From the NCBI GenBank assembly GCA_046329235.1, contig JAXLVA010000001.1:186001-250000 (forward strand): a stretch of 64,000 nt of DNA. The letters are read 5' to 3'. Positions 44,082-53,256 of this stretch are shown in pieces. The notes beneath the pieces are model-generated. The model saw nothing but the letters and a program-made list of their open reading frames with translations. It was not told the DNA's origin and made no database searches. Within the stretch, counting starts at the first letter, position 1, and each line of letters opens with the position of its first letter. Source of the stretch: JALONH01 sp046329235 (GTDB lineage Bacteria > Bacteroidota > Bacteroidia > Cytophagales > Cytophagaceae). A program made the translations under genes and the position numbers.

Positions 44082-45188
44082 ATGGAAGAAAATAAATCAA
44101 TCCCTTTACATGAGGTACATGTAGCCTTAGGTGGTAAGATGGTTCCGTTTGGCGGATTCATCATGCCGGTACGTTACACTTCTGATATTGAAGAGCACAT
44201 GGCGGTGCGCGAAGCAGCCGGTATCTTTGATGTGTCACACATGGGAGAGTTTGTACTAAGCGGACCTAAAGCATTGGAAGTAATTCAGTCGTTAACAACG
44301 AACGATGCTTCTGTTTTACCTATTGGTAAGATTCAGTACTCTGCTTTGACCAACAATAACGGAGGCATTATTGATGATTTGTTAGTATACCGTATCGGCG
44401 AAGAGAAATATTATATCGTAGTAAACGCATCTAATATTGATAAAGATAAATCATGGATCATGAAACATCTTCCTAAGGAAGGAGTGGTGTTCCAAGATAT
44501 TTCAGAACAAACTTGTTTGTTTGCTGTGCAAGGCCCTAAAGCAGTAGAGATTGTTAAGCAATTAACTTCTTTTGATGTAGCAGGTATGGAATATTATACT
44601 TGTGCTACCATCGATTTTGCAGGTCATAAAGATGTTTTTATCTCCACTACAGGTTATACCGGTGGTGGTGGATTTGAAATCTATGTGCCAAATGAGATAG
44701 CAGCAGACGTATGGGCTCAACTAATGAAAGTAGGTACTCCATTAGGAATGAAGCCTTGTGGTTTGGGCGCTAGAGATACCTTAAGATTAGAAATGGGTTA
44801 TTGTTTATATGGTAATGATATGAACGATGATATCAATCCAATCGAAGCAGGTTTAGGTTGGATTACGAAATTCACTAAAACGTTTACCGCTTCTGATAAA
44901 ATTGCTGATGTAAAATCAAAAGGCGTAGATAAAAAACTAGTTGCTTTTATTTTAGAAGAAAGAGGTATTCCGCGTAGCCACTATGAATTGTTTGATGCGG
45001 AAGGTGTAAATAAAATAGGTGAAGTAACTTCAGGTACTCAATCTCCTTCTTTATCCAAAGGAATAGGGATGGGTTATGTAGCTACAGCTTATGCCAAACC
45101 TGAAACTCCAATTTCAGTGAATGTACGTGGTAAAATGTTAAAAGCAAAAGTGGTTAAACTTCCTTTCGTGAAAGGAAATATTCAATAA
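44082..45188 (+). CDS. gcvT: Glycine cleavage system T protein (aminomethyltransferase)
   Basis: A 368-residue GcvT that takes the methylene group from the lipoyl-H protein to tetrahydrofolate. The N-terminal GGKMVPFGGFIMPVRY, DVSHMGE, and later GARDTLRLEMGYCLYGNDM are typical. gcvH and gcvP are not in the window. comB follows by one base. Confidence 0.94.
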   Translation: MEENKSIPLHEVHVALGGKMVPFGGFIMPVRYTSDIEEHMAVREAAGIFDVSHMGEFVLSGPKALEVIQSLTTNDASVLPIGKIQYSALTNNNGGIIDDLLVYRIGEEKYYIVVNASNIDKDKSWIMKHLPKEGVVFQDISEQTCLFAVQGPKAVEIVKQLTSFDVAGMEYYTCATIDFAGHKDVFISTTGYTGGGGFEIYVPNEIAADVWAQLMKVGTPLGMKPCGLGARDTLRLEMGYCLYGNDMNDDINPIEAGLGWITKFTKTFTASDKIADVKSKGVDKKLVAFILEERGIPRSHYELFDAEGVNKIGEVTSGTQSPSLSKGIGMGYVATAYAKPETPISVNVRGKMLKAKVVKLPFVKGNIQ

Positions 45189-45189
45189 T

Positions 45190-45900
45190 ATGTCAGAAAG
45201 AACAATCGATGTATGTGTGAGTCCTGAGTTGGTTCATTTGCATGAGCCTAAAGGGAAGTTGGTAGTGGTGATTGATATACTTCGTGCAACTTCTTGTATG
45301 ACTACTGCCTTAGCGAATGGGGTTACTTCTATTACTCCGGTAGCTACGCTAGAAGAGTGTCAAGCATTAGGTGAAAAAGGATACATAACTGCAGCAGAAC
45401 GTGATGGTAATAAAATGGAAGGTTTTGATTTAGGAAACTCTCCTTTTAGTTATCATGATAATGCGTATGCCGGTAAAAAAGTAGCGGTAACAACTACCAA
45501 CGGAACACAAGCTATCGTTCGTTCGGTAGGGGCAGCAGATATTATTGTAGGTTCATTTTTAAATCTTACTGCCGTAGTGAAATATATCCAAAGTAGAAAT
45601 GAAGATGTGTTGTTACACTGCGCCGGATGGAAAGGTAAAATGAATTTAGAAGATACCATCTATGCCGGAGCGTTGGTGAATGCATTAAATCCATCCATCA
45701 AACATAATGAAGATTCAGTGTTGACAGCTTTAGAGCTTTATCACTCGGCGAAAGATAATTTGATGAGTTACTTATCCAACTCTTCTCACGTTAACCGATT
45801 AAAAGGGAAGGGGATATTAAAAGATATTGAATATTGCTTAACGCATGATGTGTACGATGTAGTACCGGTGATGCGTAATGGCGAACTAGTGAAAAATTAA
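45190..45900 (+). CDS. comB: 2-phosphosulfolactate phosphatase family protein
   Basis: A 236-residue ComB-like protein. VVVIDILRATSCMTTALANG and ITAAERDGNKMEGFDLGNSP are conserved, as is VAVTTTNGTQAI. In methanogens ComB makes sulfolactate for coenzyme M; in bacteria the substrate is less clear. In Bacteroidota a sulfonate role, for example in sulfonolipid synthesis, is a possibility but not shown. It is one base after gcvT, so coupled. Confidence 0.85.
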   Translation: MSERTIDVCVSPELVHLHEPKGKLVVVIDILRATSCMTTALANGVTSITPVATLEECQALGEKGYITAAERDGNKMEGFDLGNSPFSYHDNAYAGKKVAVTTTNGTQAIVRSVGAADIIVGSFLNLTAVVKYIQSRNEDVLLHCAGWKGKMNLEDTIYAGALVNALNPSIKHNEDSVLTALELYHSAKDNLMSYLSNSSHVNRLKGKGILKDIEYCLTHDVYDVVPVMRNGELVKN

Positions 45901-45912
45901 TCAATATTATAG

Positions 45913-46620
45913 TTGAAGATTGTTTCTTGGAATTGTAATGGAGCATTTAGAAATAAGTTTGAATATATTTCGAACTTCGATGCTGATATTTATATTATTC
46001 AAGAATGTGAAAATCCAACAGAATCTAAACATAATGAATATCAAAAATGGGCTGATAATTTCCTTTGGATTGGAGATTCTAAAAATAAAGGACTTGGGGT
46101 TTTTGCAAAACCAGAAATAGAACTAGAAAAACTAAATTGGTCTAATCAATTTAAAGGCCATCCAGTTAAACATTTTTTACCTTGTAGAGTAAATCAATCA
46201 TTTGATTTGTTAGCTATATGGACTCATCGTAATAACTCTCCGAATTTTGGATATATTGGGCAGTTATGGAAATATATTCAAATAAATAAGCATAATTTGA
46301 ATAATACATTTTTAGTTGGAGATTTTAACAGTAGTACGATTTGGGATCAATGGGACAGATGGTGGAACCATTCTGATGTAGTTAATGAATTGAAAGAACT
46401 TGAAATAGAAAGTTTGTATCATTATTTCACAGGTGAACAACAGGGAAAAGAAACAATCCCCACTTTATATTTTCAACGTAATATAAATAAGCCTTACCAT
46501 ATAGATTATATTTTTGGTGCAAAAAAGACTATTAATAATCTAGTAAAAATAGAGGTTGGACAACCAAGTAAGTGGTTAAGTATAAGTGACCATATGCCAC
46601 TTTATTGTGAATTAAGCTAA
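45913..46620 (+). CDS. Endonuclease/exonuclease/phosphatase family protein
   Basis: A 235-residue EEP-fold protein starting from TTG at 45913: MKIVSWNCNGAF (catalytic Asn), then IIQECENP (Glu), LVGDFNSS (Asp, Asn) and SDHMPLY (Asp-His). The motif set is complete. It is more AT-rich than its neighbours, with a non-ATG start and lies between comB and a dihydrofolate reductase-type gene, so acquisition by transfer is plausible. Its terminator lies inside the convergent gene. Confidence 0.85.
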   Translation: MKIVSWNCNGAFRNKFEYISNFDADIYIIQECENPTESKHNEYQKWADNFLWIGDSKNKGLGVFAKPEIELEKLNWSNQFKGHPVKHFLPCRVNQSFDLLAIWTHRNNSPNFGYIGQLWKYIQINKHNLNNTFLVGDFNSSTIWDQWDRWWNHSDVVNELKELEIESLYHYFTGEQQGKETIPTLYFQRNINKPYHIDYIFGAKKTINNLVKIEVGQPSKWLSISDHMPLYCELS

Positions 46621-46628
46621 TCTATTTG

Positions 46629-47162
46629 TTAATTTCTCACTGTATCATAAACCACTTGTACCAGTCCACTGGTGTAAGTGGTTGTTTTTTTATGTTTCAA
46701 ATTTTTATTCACCGGATTTCCTTGAAACAAGCGTACTCCACTGCCCACAAAAATAGGGATGATGCTAAGGATGTAGCGATCAATCAAATCATGTTGTTGT
46801 AATAAAGCTACGGTTTGAGCTCCGCCATCACAGTATATGTCTTTACCTTCTTCAGAGGTTAACTTCTTTAAAAGTGAAATCAATTCGTTCGGTTGGATGA
46901 AAGTAACGTTGGGATCAGCAGGTAGAGATTGCGAAGTGACTACATATACTTTTTTATCCGAGTGAGGGAAATCAATACCCAAAGATTTTACTTTATCGTA
47001 GGTTTTTCTTCCCCAGATAAGCGTGTCTACAGTTGAGTTAAATTCAGCGTAGCCATAATCTTCGCCGTCTACTTCTACTACGGAAAGAAAATCTAAATTA
47101 TCATCATCTCCGGCAATGTAGCCATCTACGCTACAAGCGATGTAAAGCACTACTTTTCTCAT
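46629..47162 (-). CDS. Dihydrofolate reductase family protein (RibD C-terminal type)
   Basis: A 177-residue protein with the RibD C-terminal fold, starting MRKVVLYIACSVDGYIAGDDDNLDFL, with DTLIWGRKTYDKV and IYCDGGAQTVALL. It is a putative NADPH-dependent reductase, not a dedicated FolA by sequence. It is convergent with the EEP gene; the EEP terminator lies within its 3' end. Confidence 0.88.
   Translation of the reverse strand: MRKVVLYIACSVDGYIAGDDDNLDFLSVVEVDGEDYGYAEFNSTVDTLIWGRKTYDKVKSLGIDFPHSDKKVYVVTSQSLPADPNVTFIQPNELISLLKKLTSEEGKDIYCDGGAQTVALLQQHDLIDRYILSIIPIFVGSGVRLFQGNPVNKNLKHKKTTTYTSGLVQVVYDTVRN
46649..46691 (+). terminator. Plus-strand terminator inside the convergent gene
   Basis: A long hairpin: AACCACTT with AAGTGGTT, and an inner TACCAGT/ACTGGTG stem (one G-U pair), with a T-T tract at 46685 to 46691. 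It ends the EEP gene and lies within the coding frame of the minus-strand gene. Confidence 0.72.
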
Positions 47163-47174
47163 AAGGAAGGAAAT

Positions 47175-47201
47175 AAAAAAAGCAGGAGTGAAGCCTGCTT
47201 T
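47175..47201 (-). terminator. Terminator of ilvE
   Basis: On the minus strand AAAGCAGG pairs with CCTGCTTT around a seven-base loop, followed by a T run (complement of 47175 to 47181). It separates ilvE from the dihydrofolate reductase-type gene. Confidence 0.85.
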
Positions 47202-47210
47202 AGTATAAAA

Positions 47211-48284
47211 TTATTTTTGAATGCGGTGAACCCAACCGAATTTATCTTCCGCTACACCGTGTTTAATATCCAATAATGTTTGGTTTAACTTATTAGATAA
47301 TTCACGTTTTTCAACCGAAGGTAAAACAATGTCAGTGCCGTTGAAATGAATTTTAGCAATGTGTGTAATGGTAGCAGCTGTACCGGTACCAAAAGCATCT
47401 TGTAACGTACCGTTGTTATATGCTTCTAAAATTTCGTTAGCACTTATCTTACGCTCTTCTACTTTTACTCCCCAATCACGAGCTAGTGTTAAGATACAAT
47501 CACGAGTAATACCCGGAAGAATAGAACCACCTAGTGGAGGCGTTACTAATGTATTATTGATAACAAACATTAAGTTCATAGTACCCGACTCTTCGAAGTA
47601 CTGATGCTCTTTACTGTCTGTCCATAAGATTTGATGATAACCTTTTTCTGAAGCTAACTTAGCAGGAAGTAAAGACGCCGCATAGTTACCACCTGTTTTA
47701 GCTTCACCAATACCCCCTTCAGCCGCACGTACGTATTTGCTTTCTACAATTACGTTAACTGTACCTTTGTAGTAGCCGGCTACAGGACAAGTAAAGATGA
47801 TGAACTTATAATTTGAAGAAGGCTTAACACCTATGTAAGGATCGGTAGCGAAGATGAATGGACGTAAGTATAAAGAACAACCTTCTTTATTAGGAATCCA
47901 TTCTTGATCAAGAGTTACTAATTGATCAATGGCTTCATAGAAGAAACTGCGTGGCATTTCTGGCATACAAATTCTTCTGTTGGAGTTGTTCATACGTTCC
48001 AAATGTTTGTCCGGACGGAAAACTAATAAATCACCGTTCGATGCACGGTAAGCTTTCATACCTTCAAACACCATCTGTGCGTAGTGTAGAGCTGAGCAAG
48101 CAGGGCTCAAAGTTATATTTTGAAAAGGAACAATTTTCATTCCGGTCCATTCTCCGTTGACGTAATCAGCGACGAACATATGATCTGAATTCACAGCACC
48201 AAATTCTAATTGGTCAAAGTTCGTTTGTGCTAACTTAGATTGAGTGGTTTTCTCAACCGGGAAATGGGTAGTTGTCGTACTCAC
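47211..48284 (-). CDS. ilvE: Branched-chain amino acid aminotransferase
   Basis: A 357-residue class IV aminotransferase. The PLP lysine lies in GEAKTGGNYAASLL, and the fold-type IV signatures LRPFIFATDPYIGVKPS and FGTGTAATITHI are present. It interconverts Leu, Ile and Val with their oxo acids. No ilv operon is adjacent. It has its own terminator, and the upstream gap (48285 to 48371, 87 bases) presumably holds its promoter. Confidence 0.94.
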   Translation of the reverse strand: MSTTTTHFPVEKTTQSKLAQTNFDQLEFGAVNSDHMFVADYVNGEWTGMKIVPFQNITLSPACSALHYAQMVFEGMKAYRASNGDLLVFRPDKHLERMNNSNRRICMPEMPRSFFYEAIDQLVTLDQEWIPNKEGCSLYLRPFIFATDPYIGVKPSSNYKFIIFTCPVAGYYKGTVNVIVESKYVRAAEGGIGEAKTGGNYAASLLPAKLASEKGYHQILWTDSKEHQYFEESGTMNLMFVINNTLVTPPLGGSILPGITRDCILTLARDWGVKVEERKISANEILEAYNNGTLQDAFGTGTAATITHIAKIHFNGTDIVLPSVEKRELSNKLNQTLLDIKHGVAEDKFGWVHRIQK

Positions 48285-48371
48285 GGTTATAATTAATGTT
48301 TTGGCCCGCTAAATTACGTATTAATACCCTATTTTTCAATCAAAAAACAAGGAAAACCTACGTAAAAAGTT

Positions 48372-48698
48372 TTAGGAAAGCTTAGGGTTGTCTTTGTGTC
48401 TTTGGGAATCTCTTTGTGTTTTTTTATCCATGTTTTTTTTCATGGCTTCGGTTAAGTTAATGCCCGTTTGATTGGCAATGCAGGTCAAAACAAATAGGAC
48501 ATCGGCGATTTCTTCGCTCAAATCCTTATCGGTATCTGATTTTTTGAACGATTGTTCTCCATAGGTACGAGCCATAATTCGAGCTACTTCACCCACTTCT
48601 TCCATAAGTAAAGCAGTGTTTGTCAGTTCGTTAAAATATCTTACACCCACGGTTTTAATCCATTGGTCTACTTCCGATTGTAAATTGTCCAGGGTCAT
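48372..48698 (-). CDS. MazG-like nucleotide pyrophosphohydrolase
   Basis: A 108-residue all-alpha NTP pyrophosphohydrolase. The start is the ATG of MTLDNLQSEVDQW at 48698; an upstream ATG at 48722 lies within dtd. The divalent-cation motif is LLMEEVGEVARIMA then DLSEEIADVLFVL. Substrate unclear; small MazG proteins clean non-canonical dNTPs. It begins one base after the dtd stop. Confidence 0.87.
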   Translation of the reverse strand: MTLDNLQSEVDQWIKTVGVRYFNELTNTALLMEEVGEVARIMARTYGEQSFKKSDTDKDLSEEIADVLFVLTCIANQTGINLTEAMKKNMDKKTQRDSQRHKDNPKLS

Positions 48699-48699
48699 A

Positions 48700-49155
48700 T
48701 TATTGCTTGTTTTCAGTATCAATTATAATAGTTACCGGTCCGTCGTTGCACAAACTGACTTTCATATCGGCTGCAAACTTCCCGGTGGCTACTTTGCTAA
48801 GCTGGGGATTAGCTTGGGCTTTTTGAATCGTATACTCATATAATTGAGTCGCTACATCCGGTTTTGCCGCTCGAATGAAAGATGGGCGATTCCCTTTTTT
48901 AGTGTTAGCTAATAAGGTGAATTGGCTGATGAGCATAAATTCACCTTTAATATCTTCAAGTGAGAGGTTCATTTTGCCTTCGGCATCTCCAAATATTCGC
49001 ATTTGAACTATCTTTTGTAATAACCAATCTGCTTCTTGTTCGGTATCATTTTCAGCTACCCCAAGTAATACACAAAGGCCTTGATTGATTTGCCCTACTA
49101 CTTGCCCCTCTACGGTCACTGAGCAGTCTTTAACACGTTGTATTACAGCAATCAT
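48700..49155 (-). CDS. dtd: D-aminoacyl-tRNA deacylase
   Basis: A 151-residue Dtd. Starts MIAVIQRVKDCSVTVEG; SQFTLLANTKKGNRPSF and the C-terminal NDGPVTIIIDTENKQ (Gly-Pro motif) are conserved. It removes D-amino acids from mischarged tRNA. The gene leads a two-gene unit with the MazG-like gene. Confidence 0.94.
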   Translation of the reverse strand: MIAVIQRVKDCSVTVEGQVVGQINQGLCVLLGVAENDTEQEADWLLQKIVQMRIFGDAEGKMNLSLEDIKGEFMLISQFTLLANTKKGNRPSFIRAAKPDVATQLYEYTIQKAQANPQLSKVATGKFAADMKVSLCNDGPVTIIIDTENKQ

Positions 49156-49269
49156 TTAATTTTAATAAAATTCTTACTTATGAAAATAACTAAATAAAAT
49201 AATTTACGTATTTGTCAATTGTTTTGGACCTAAATCTATTAATATAAAATATCATACACTACACTGTTT

Positions 49270-49722
49270 ATGAAATACTATCTAAACGTAGTTGTTTTTT
49301 TTAGCGCATTTTTTTGTATATCTATCAATCTAGTGCAAGCACAGACTCCGGTAAAAGAAGGAGGCAATCCTGTAATTGAGTTATTAATTGTCTCCGGTGA
49401 TTCACTAAAACCTTTGGTGCGAATAAATCATGGTACTGAATATAAAATAAAAGTAGTATTGAAAGGTGGGATTGAAAAAACAAGGCATCAGCTAAATATT
49501 TCTAGTACGCAGGCCTTAATCACCAAATCTGAAGAAATTAATGTATATTACGTCATTCCTTTGTCAGAAGGAAGCATGGGTATTTCTGTAGAAATAGAAC
49601 TTCGAGAACCTTATCAAGTGATAAAGTTAAATACTCAAAAGAAAAAAGTAACCAAAGAAATAGTAAAAGTATATCCACCTAAAAATTATTTGATAGGCTA
49701 TCAAGTAATACAAGTGGATTAA
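49270..49722 (+). CDS. Secreted protein of unknown function
   Basis: A 150-residue protein with a signal peptide (MKYYLNVVVFFSAFFC...VQAQ) and a short beta-rich region with a repeated VKVVLKGG / ISVEIELREP type strand, perhaps a Gld- or Ig-like fold; I do not recognise it. It precedes the glucosidase gene by 12 bases and may share its transcript. Confidence 0.65.
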   Translation: MKYYLNVVVFFSAFFCISINLVQAQTPVKEGGNPVIELLIVSGDSLKPLVRINHGTEYKIKVVLKGGIEKTRHQLNISSTQALITKSEEINVYYVIPLSEGSMGISVEIELREPYQVIKLNTQKKKVTKEIVKVYPPKNYLIGYQVIQVD

Positions 49723-49734
49723 TTATAAGTAAGA

Positions 49735-52392
49735 GTGCATATGGGTGTGAAATTTACCACAGAAGAACACAGAAGATTATTAATTGCAAAAGAAAATAAC
49801 CCATGGAAAAACTGGGGACCTTTTCTTTCGGAAAGACAATGGGGGACAGTGCGTGAAGATTATAGCCAAGATGGTTCTGCTTGGGAGTACACTACTCACG
49901 ATATGGCCAGAAGTTATGCCTACCGCTGGGGAGAAGAGGGGATTGCAGGTATTTCAGATAATAAATCATTAATTTGTTTTGGTGTCTCTTTATGGAATGG
50001 TAAAGATCCTATTTTAAAAGAAAGATTATACGGGATGACCGGTAATCAAGGTAATCATGGGGAAGATGTAAAAGAGTTATACTATTATTTAGATAACACG
50101 CCTACTCACTCTTATATGAAGATGTTGTATAAATATCCTCAAGCGGAGTTCCCTTATCAACGATTAATCGATGGTAATTCTCGTAGCAATCGTCAAGATC
50201 CGGAATATGAATTAGTAGATACCGGAGTGTTTGATAACAATGAATACTTTGACGTATTTGTTGAATATGCTAAAGCGGATCAAGATGATTTATGCATCAA
50301 GATCACAGTACATAATAGAGGGCCGGAGGAGGCTGAAATTACAGTACTTCCTACCTTATGGTTTAGAAATATTTGGGCATGGGGATACGATTGTATACGT
50401 CCAAGAATGAGTGCTCAAAAAGATGGTTCCATTAAATTAGAACACTATTTAACCGGAGACTATCATTTTTATGCAGAGAATGCGCAACGCATGTTATTCT
50501 GCGAAAACGAAACCAACAACAAACGTTTATATAACACAGCTAATAAGTACAGTTACTGTAAAGATGGTATCAATGATTATATCATTTATGGTAATAATGG
50601 CGCTGTCAATTTATTGCAACGTGAGGGGACAAAAGCTTCAGCACACTTTAAGTTAACCATACCTGCGGGAGGTTCTCAAGAAGTTAAATGTAGATTATCG
50701 AACGTAGCTCATCAAAAACCTTTTGAAACGTACGATCAAGTATTCACGGATCGATTGAAGGATACAGAAGAGTTTTATAATGCCGTAATGGAAGGTATCA
50801 AAGATCCTGAATTACGCATGATACAACGTCAAGGCTATGCCGGTATGTTGTGGACAAAACAGTTTTATTATTTTAATATTCATCAGTGGATTACAGGGGA
50901 TCCTTCAAAAGTTCAAAATGTTAAAGAACATAGAAAGAAAGGTCGAAATCATCACTGGATACATTTAAATAACTCAAACGTAATTTCCATGCCGGATAAA
51001 TGGGAATACCCTTGGTACGCGGCGTGGGATTTAGCTTTTCACTGTATACCGTTAGCACGTATTGATCCGGATTTTGCCAAGCGACAATTGACCATTATGT
51101 TGCGTGAGTATTATATGCACCCGAACGGGCAGATACCAGCGTATGAGTGGAACTTCAGTGATGTGAACCCTCCGGTGCATGCTTGGGCTTGTTGGAGAGT
51201 TTATGAAATAGATAGAGAAATGCGTGGCGAAGGGGATACCTATTTCCTTGAGCGTGTTTTCCATAAACTAGTAATGAATTTTACCTGGTGGATCAACCAA
51301 AAAGATAAAGATGGTAAAAACATCTTTGAAGGTGGATTCTTAGGCTTAGATAATATTGGAGTATTTGACCGAAGTCAACCATTGCCTATCGGTGGGCGCA
51401 CAGAGCAGGCAGATGGTACTAGCTGGATGGCTATGTATTCATTGAATATGCTGAAAATAGCTACGGAGTTAGCTATGAAAAATCCGGTGTACCAAGATAT
51501 GGCTTCGAAATATTTCGAGCACTTCCTATACATAGCTGGTGCGATGAATAACATAGGTGGTGAAGGTATAGGTCTGTGGGATGATGAAGAACAATTCTTC
51601 TTTGATATTATTCACTTACCGAACGGTCATAGTCAGCACTTAAAAGTACGCTCTATTGTTGGTTTGATTCCGTTGTTTGCTATTGAGGTCATCTCGGCTG
51701 AAATGGTTGAAAAACTTCCGGATTTCAAACGCCGATTAGAGTGGGTGTTAGAAAACAGACCGGATTTGGCTAGCCAGATTTCACGTTGGTTTGAGCACGG
51801 TAAAGGGAAGTCTCGAATTCTTTCCTTGTTACGTGGACACCGCATGACCATGGTGTTAAAACGAATGCTGGATGAAGGAGAGTTTTTATCTGATTATGGT
51901 ATCAGAGCACTTTCCAAAGCACACGAATCAAAACCATATGAATTCCATTACCACGGAAAAGTATTTGCGGTATCATATAAACCGGCAGAATCTGATAGTG
52001 GTATGTTCGGAGGTAACTCCAACTGGAGAGGACCTATTTGGTTCCCTATTAACTACATGATTGTAGAAAGTTTATTGAAGTTTGCAGATTACTATGGTGA
52101 TGAATTTAAAATTGAACACCCTACCGGAAGCGATCAGTTATTAACGTTAAAAGAAATAGCACGCGATATATCAGATCGATTAGTAAGTTTATTCCGAATG
52201 GAAAATGGTAAACGTGCGGTGAATGGTGGAGTGGAGATGTTTGATAAAGACCCACATTTTAAAGACTTAATTACTTTCTATGAATTCTTCCATGGAGATA
52301 ATGGTAGAGGTTGCGGTGCTTCCCATCAGACGGGATGGACAGGATTGGTAACAGCCTTAATTCATGAGTTTAATAATGAGAGTACGAACTAA
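49735..52392 (+). CDS. Glucosidase (GH63-like, MGH1-type)
   Basis: An 885-residue protein from ATG at 49735, with a second ATG at 49741 as a possible start. The opening MGVKFTTEEHRRL...NPWKNWGPFLSERQWGTVREDYS is the typical start of the bacterial glucosidase/MGH1-like glycoside hydrolase family (CAZy GH63-related). The catalytic (alpha/alpha)6 barrel follows; GRTEQADGTSWMAMY carries the acid region and DSGMFGGNSNWRGPIWFPINY the base side. No signal peptide is seen, so it acts in the cytoplasm on an alpha-glucoside, possibly glucosylglycerate-like or storage-related. It ends with its own terminator. Confidence 0.88.
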   Translation: MHMGVKFTTEEHRRLLIAKENNPWKNWGPFLSERQWGTVREDYSQDGSAWEYTTHDMARSYAYRWGEEGIAGISDNKSLICFGVSLWNGKDPILKERLYGMTGNQGNHGEDVKELYYYLDNTPTHSYMKMLYKYPQAEFPYQRLIDGNSRSNRQDPEYELVDTGVFDNNEYFDVFVEYAKADQDDLCIKITVHNRGPEEAEITVLPTLWFRNIWAWGYDCIRPRMSAQKDGSIKLEHYLTGDYHFYAENAQRMLFCENETNNKRLYNTANKYSYCKDGINDYIIYGNNGAVNLLQREGTKASAHFKLTIPAGGSQEVKCRLSNVAHQKPFETYDQVFTDRLKDTEEFYNAVMEGIKDPELRMIQRQGYAGMLWTKQFYYFNIHQWITGDPSKVQNVKEHRKKGRNHHWIHLNNSNVISMPDKWEYPWYAAWDLAFHCIPLARIDPDFAKRQLTIMLREYYMHPNGQIPAYEWNFSDVNPPVHAWACWRVYEIDREMRGEGDTYFLERVFHKLVMNFTWWINQKDKDGKNIFEGGFLGLDNIGVFDRSQPLPIGGRTEQADGTSWMAMYSLNMLKIATELAMKNPVYQDMASKYFEHFLYIAGAMNNIGGEGIGLWDDEEQFFFDIIHLPNGHSQHLKVRSIVGLIPLFAIEVISAEMVEKLPDFKRRLEWVLENRPDLASQISRWFEHGKGKSRILSLLRGHRMTMVLKRMLDEGEFLSDYGIRALSKAHESKPYEFHYHGKVFAVSYKPAESDSGMFGGNSNWRGPIWFPINYMIVESLLKFADYYGDEFKIEHPTGSDQLLTLKEIARDISDRLVSLFRMENGKRAVNGGVEMFDKDPHFKDLITFYEFFHGDNGRGCGASHQTGWTGLVTALIHEFNNESTN

Positions 52393-52413
52393 TATTCGTA
52401 CTCTTTCATAAAA

Positions 52414-52448
52414 TAAAAAAACCACTCTGTTATGGAGTGGTTTTTTTA
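52414..52448. terminator. Bidirectional terminator between glucosidase and HU
   Basis: ACCACTC (52421 to 52427) and GAGTGGT (52435 to 52441) pair across a seven-base loop, with A and T runs on each side. It ends the glucosidase gene and, in reverse, the HU gene. Confidence 0.92.
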
Positions 52449-52466
52449 TTTCTAAGTAGTGATGGA

Positions 52467-52739
52467 TTACTTAACTTTTTTAGAAAGTTCAGCACCAGCT
52501 TTGAATTTAACTACTTTTTTAGCTTTGATTTTAATCACTTTACCAGTTTGTGGGTTTCTACCGTTACGAGCTGCACGAGTAGCAGTTTTAAAAGTACCAA
52601 AACCGATTAATACTACTGATTCACCTTTTTTAAGTGCTTTACCAGTGTTAGCTAAGAACGCGTCTAAAGCTCTTTTTGCATCTGCTTTTGTTAAGCTAGC
52701 ATCAGCTGCAATAGCATCAATTAATTCTGCTTTGTTCAT
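52467..52739 (-). CDS. HU family DNA-binding protein
   Basis: A 90-residue HU/IHF-type protein. MNKAELIDAIAADASLTKADAKRAL is the helix-turn-helix base, and the DNA-binding arm carries GRNPQTGKVIKIKA. It bends and compacts DNA. It is divergent from mraZ across the 600-base gap, with a palindrome 64 bases before its start. Confidence 0.95.
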   Translation of the reverse strand: MNKAELIDAIAADASLTKADAKRALDAFLANTGKALKKGESVVLIGFGTFKTATRAARNGRNPQTGKVIKIKAKKVVKFKAGAELSKKVK

Positions 52740-53256
52740 GTGTGTAAATGTTTAAATTGACTAAAGTTTTAAAATGTAGTACGAAATTACAGTAATAACG
52801 GGCACTTGCAAGTGTTGGTTCTATTTTTTATCTGCTTTGTTGATAACTTTTAATCTTTTAACATTCTTCTGTAACGCCCTATTGATAGGGGCTACAGGGG
52901 AAAAGTACAAATATATATATAGGACTTTAGTAGCCTGATTTTAGTGAAATACCTCCTCAAAGCCTTTATTTATTACTATTTCAGGGTTTTTAACATAATC
53001 CACAACTAGCTTAAGTGAAACTTGTGGATAAGTCTGAAAGACTCTGTAAGCCTTTATGAAAGCGAGATAGAGAATATCTATATAATATGACGCACTCTCT
53101 ATAGTGTTAATTTCTTATTCATCGCTTTTTGACTTATTGTTTGTTTTGGGCTTCTACTAATCAAATGAATCAATGGTATAACATGTGGTTAAACAGGTGC
53201 ATATCATAGGGATAAATGGGTATTTTTCCACAAAACCATGATTTGGGGGTAAAAAG
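52740..53256. other. Non-coding region with DnaA-box-like nonamers
   Basis: No gene is supported in this stretch between HU and mraZ. Four nonamers resemble the DnaA box TTATCCACA: TAATCCACA (52996 to 53004), TGTGGATAA (53023 to 53031, exact on the minus strand), TGTGGTTAA (53184 to 53192) and TTTTCCACA (53224 to 53232). An AT-rich run with repeated ATAT lies at 52909 to 52921. The last two are near the mraZ control region. Could be oriC or DnaA control of the dcw cluster. Confidence 0.5.
52803..52814. promoter_or_regulatory. 12-bp palindrome upstream of HU
   Basis: CACTTGCAAGTG is a perfect 12-base inverted repeat, 64 bases upstream of the HU start. It may be an operator; no protein is assigned. 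Isolated palindromes also arise by chance. Confidence 0.35.

Noticed and set aside
52459..52755. Plus-strand frame over the HU gene
   Set aside because: It is a shadow of the HU coding sequence, which matches a family clearly on the minus strand.
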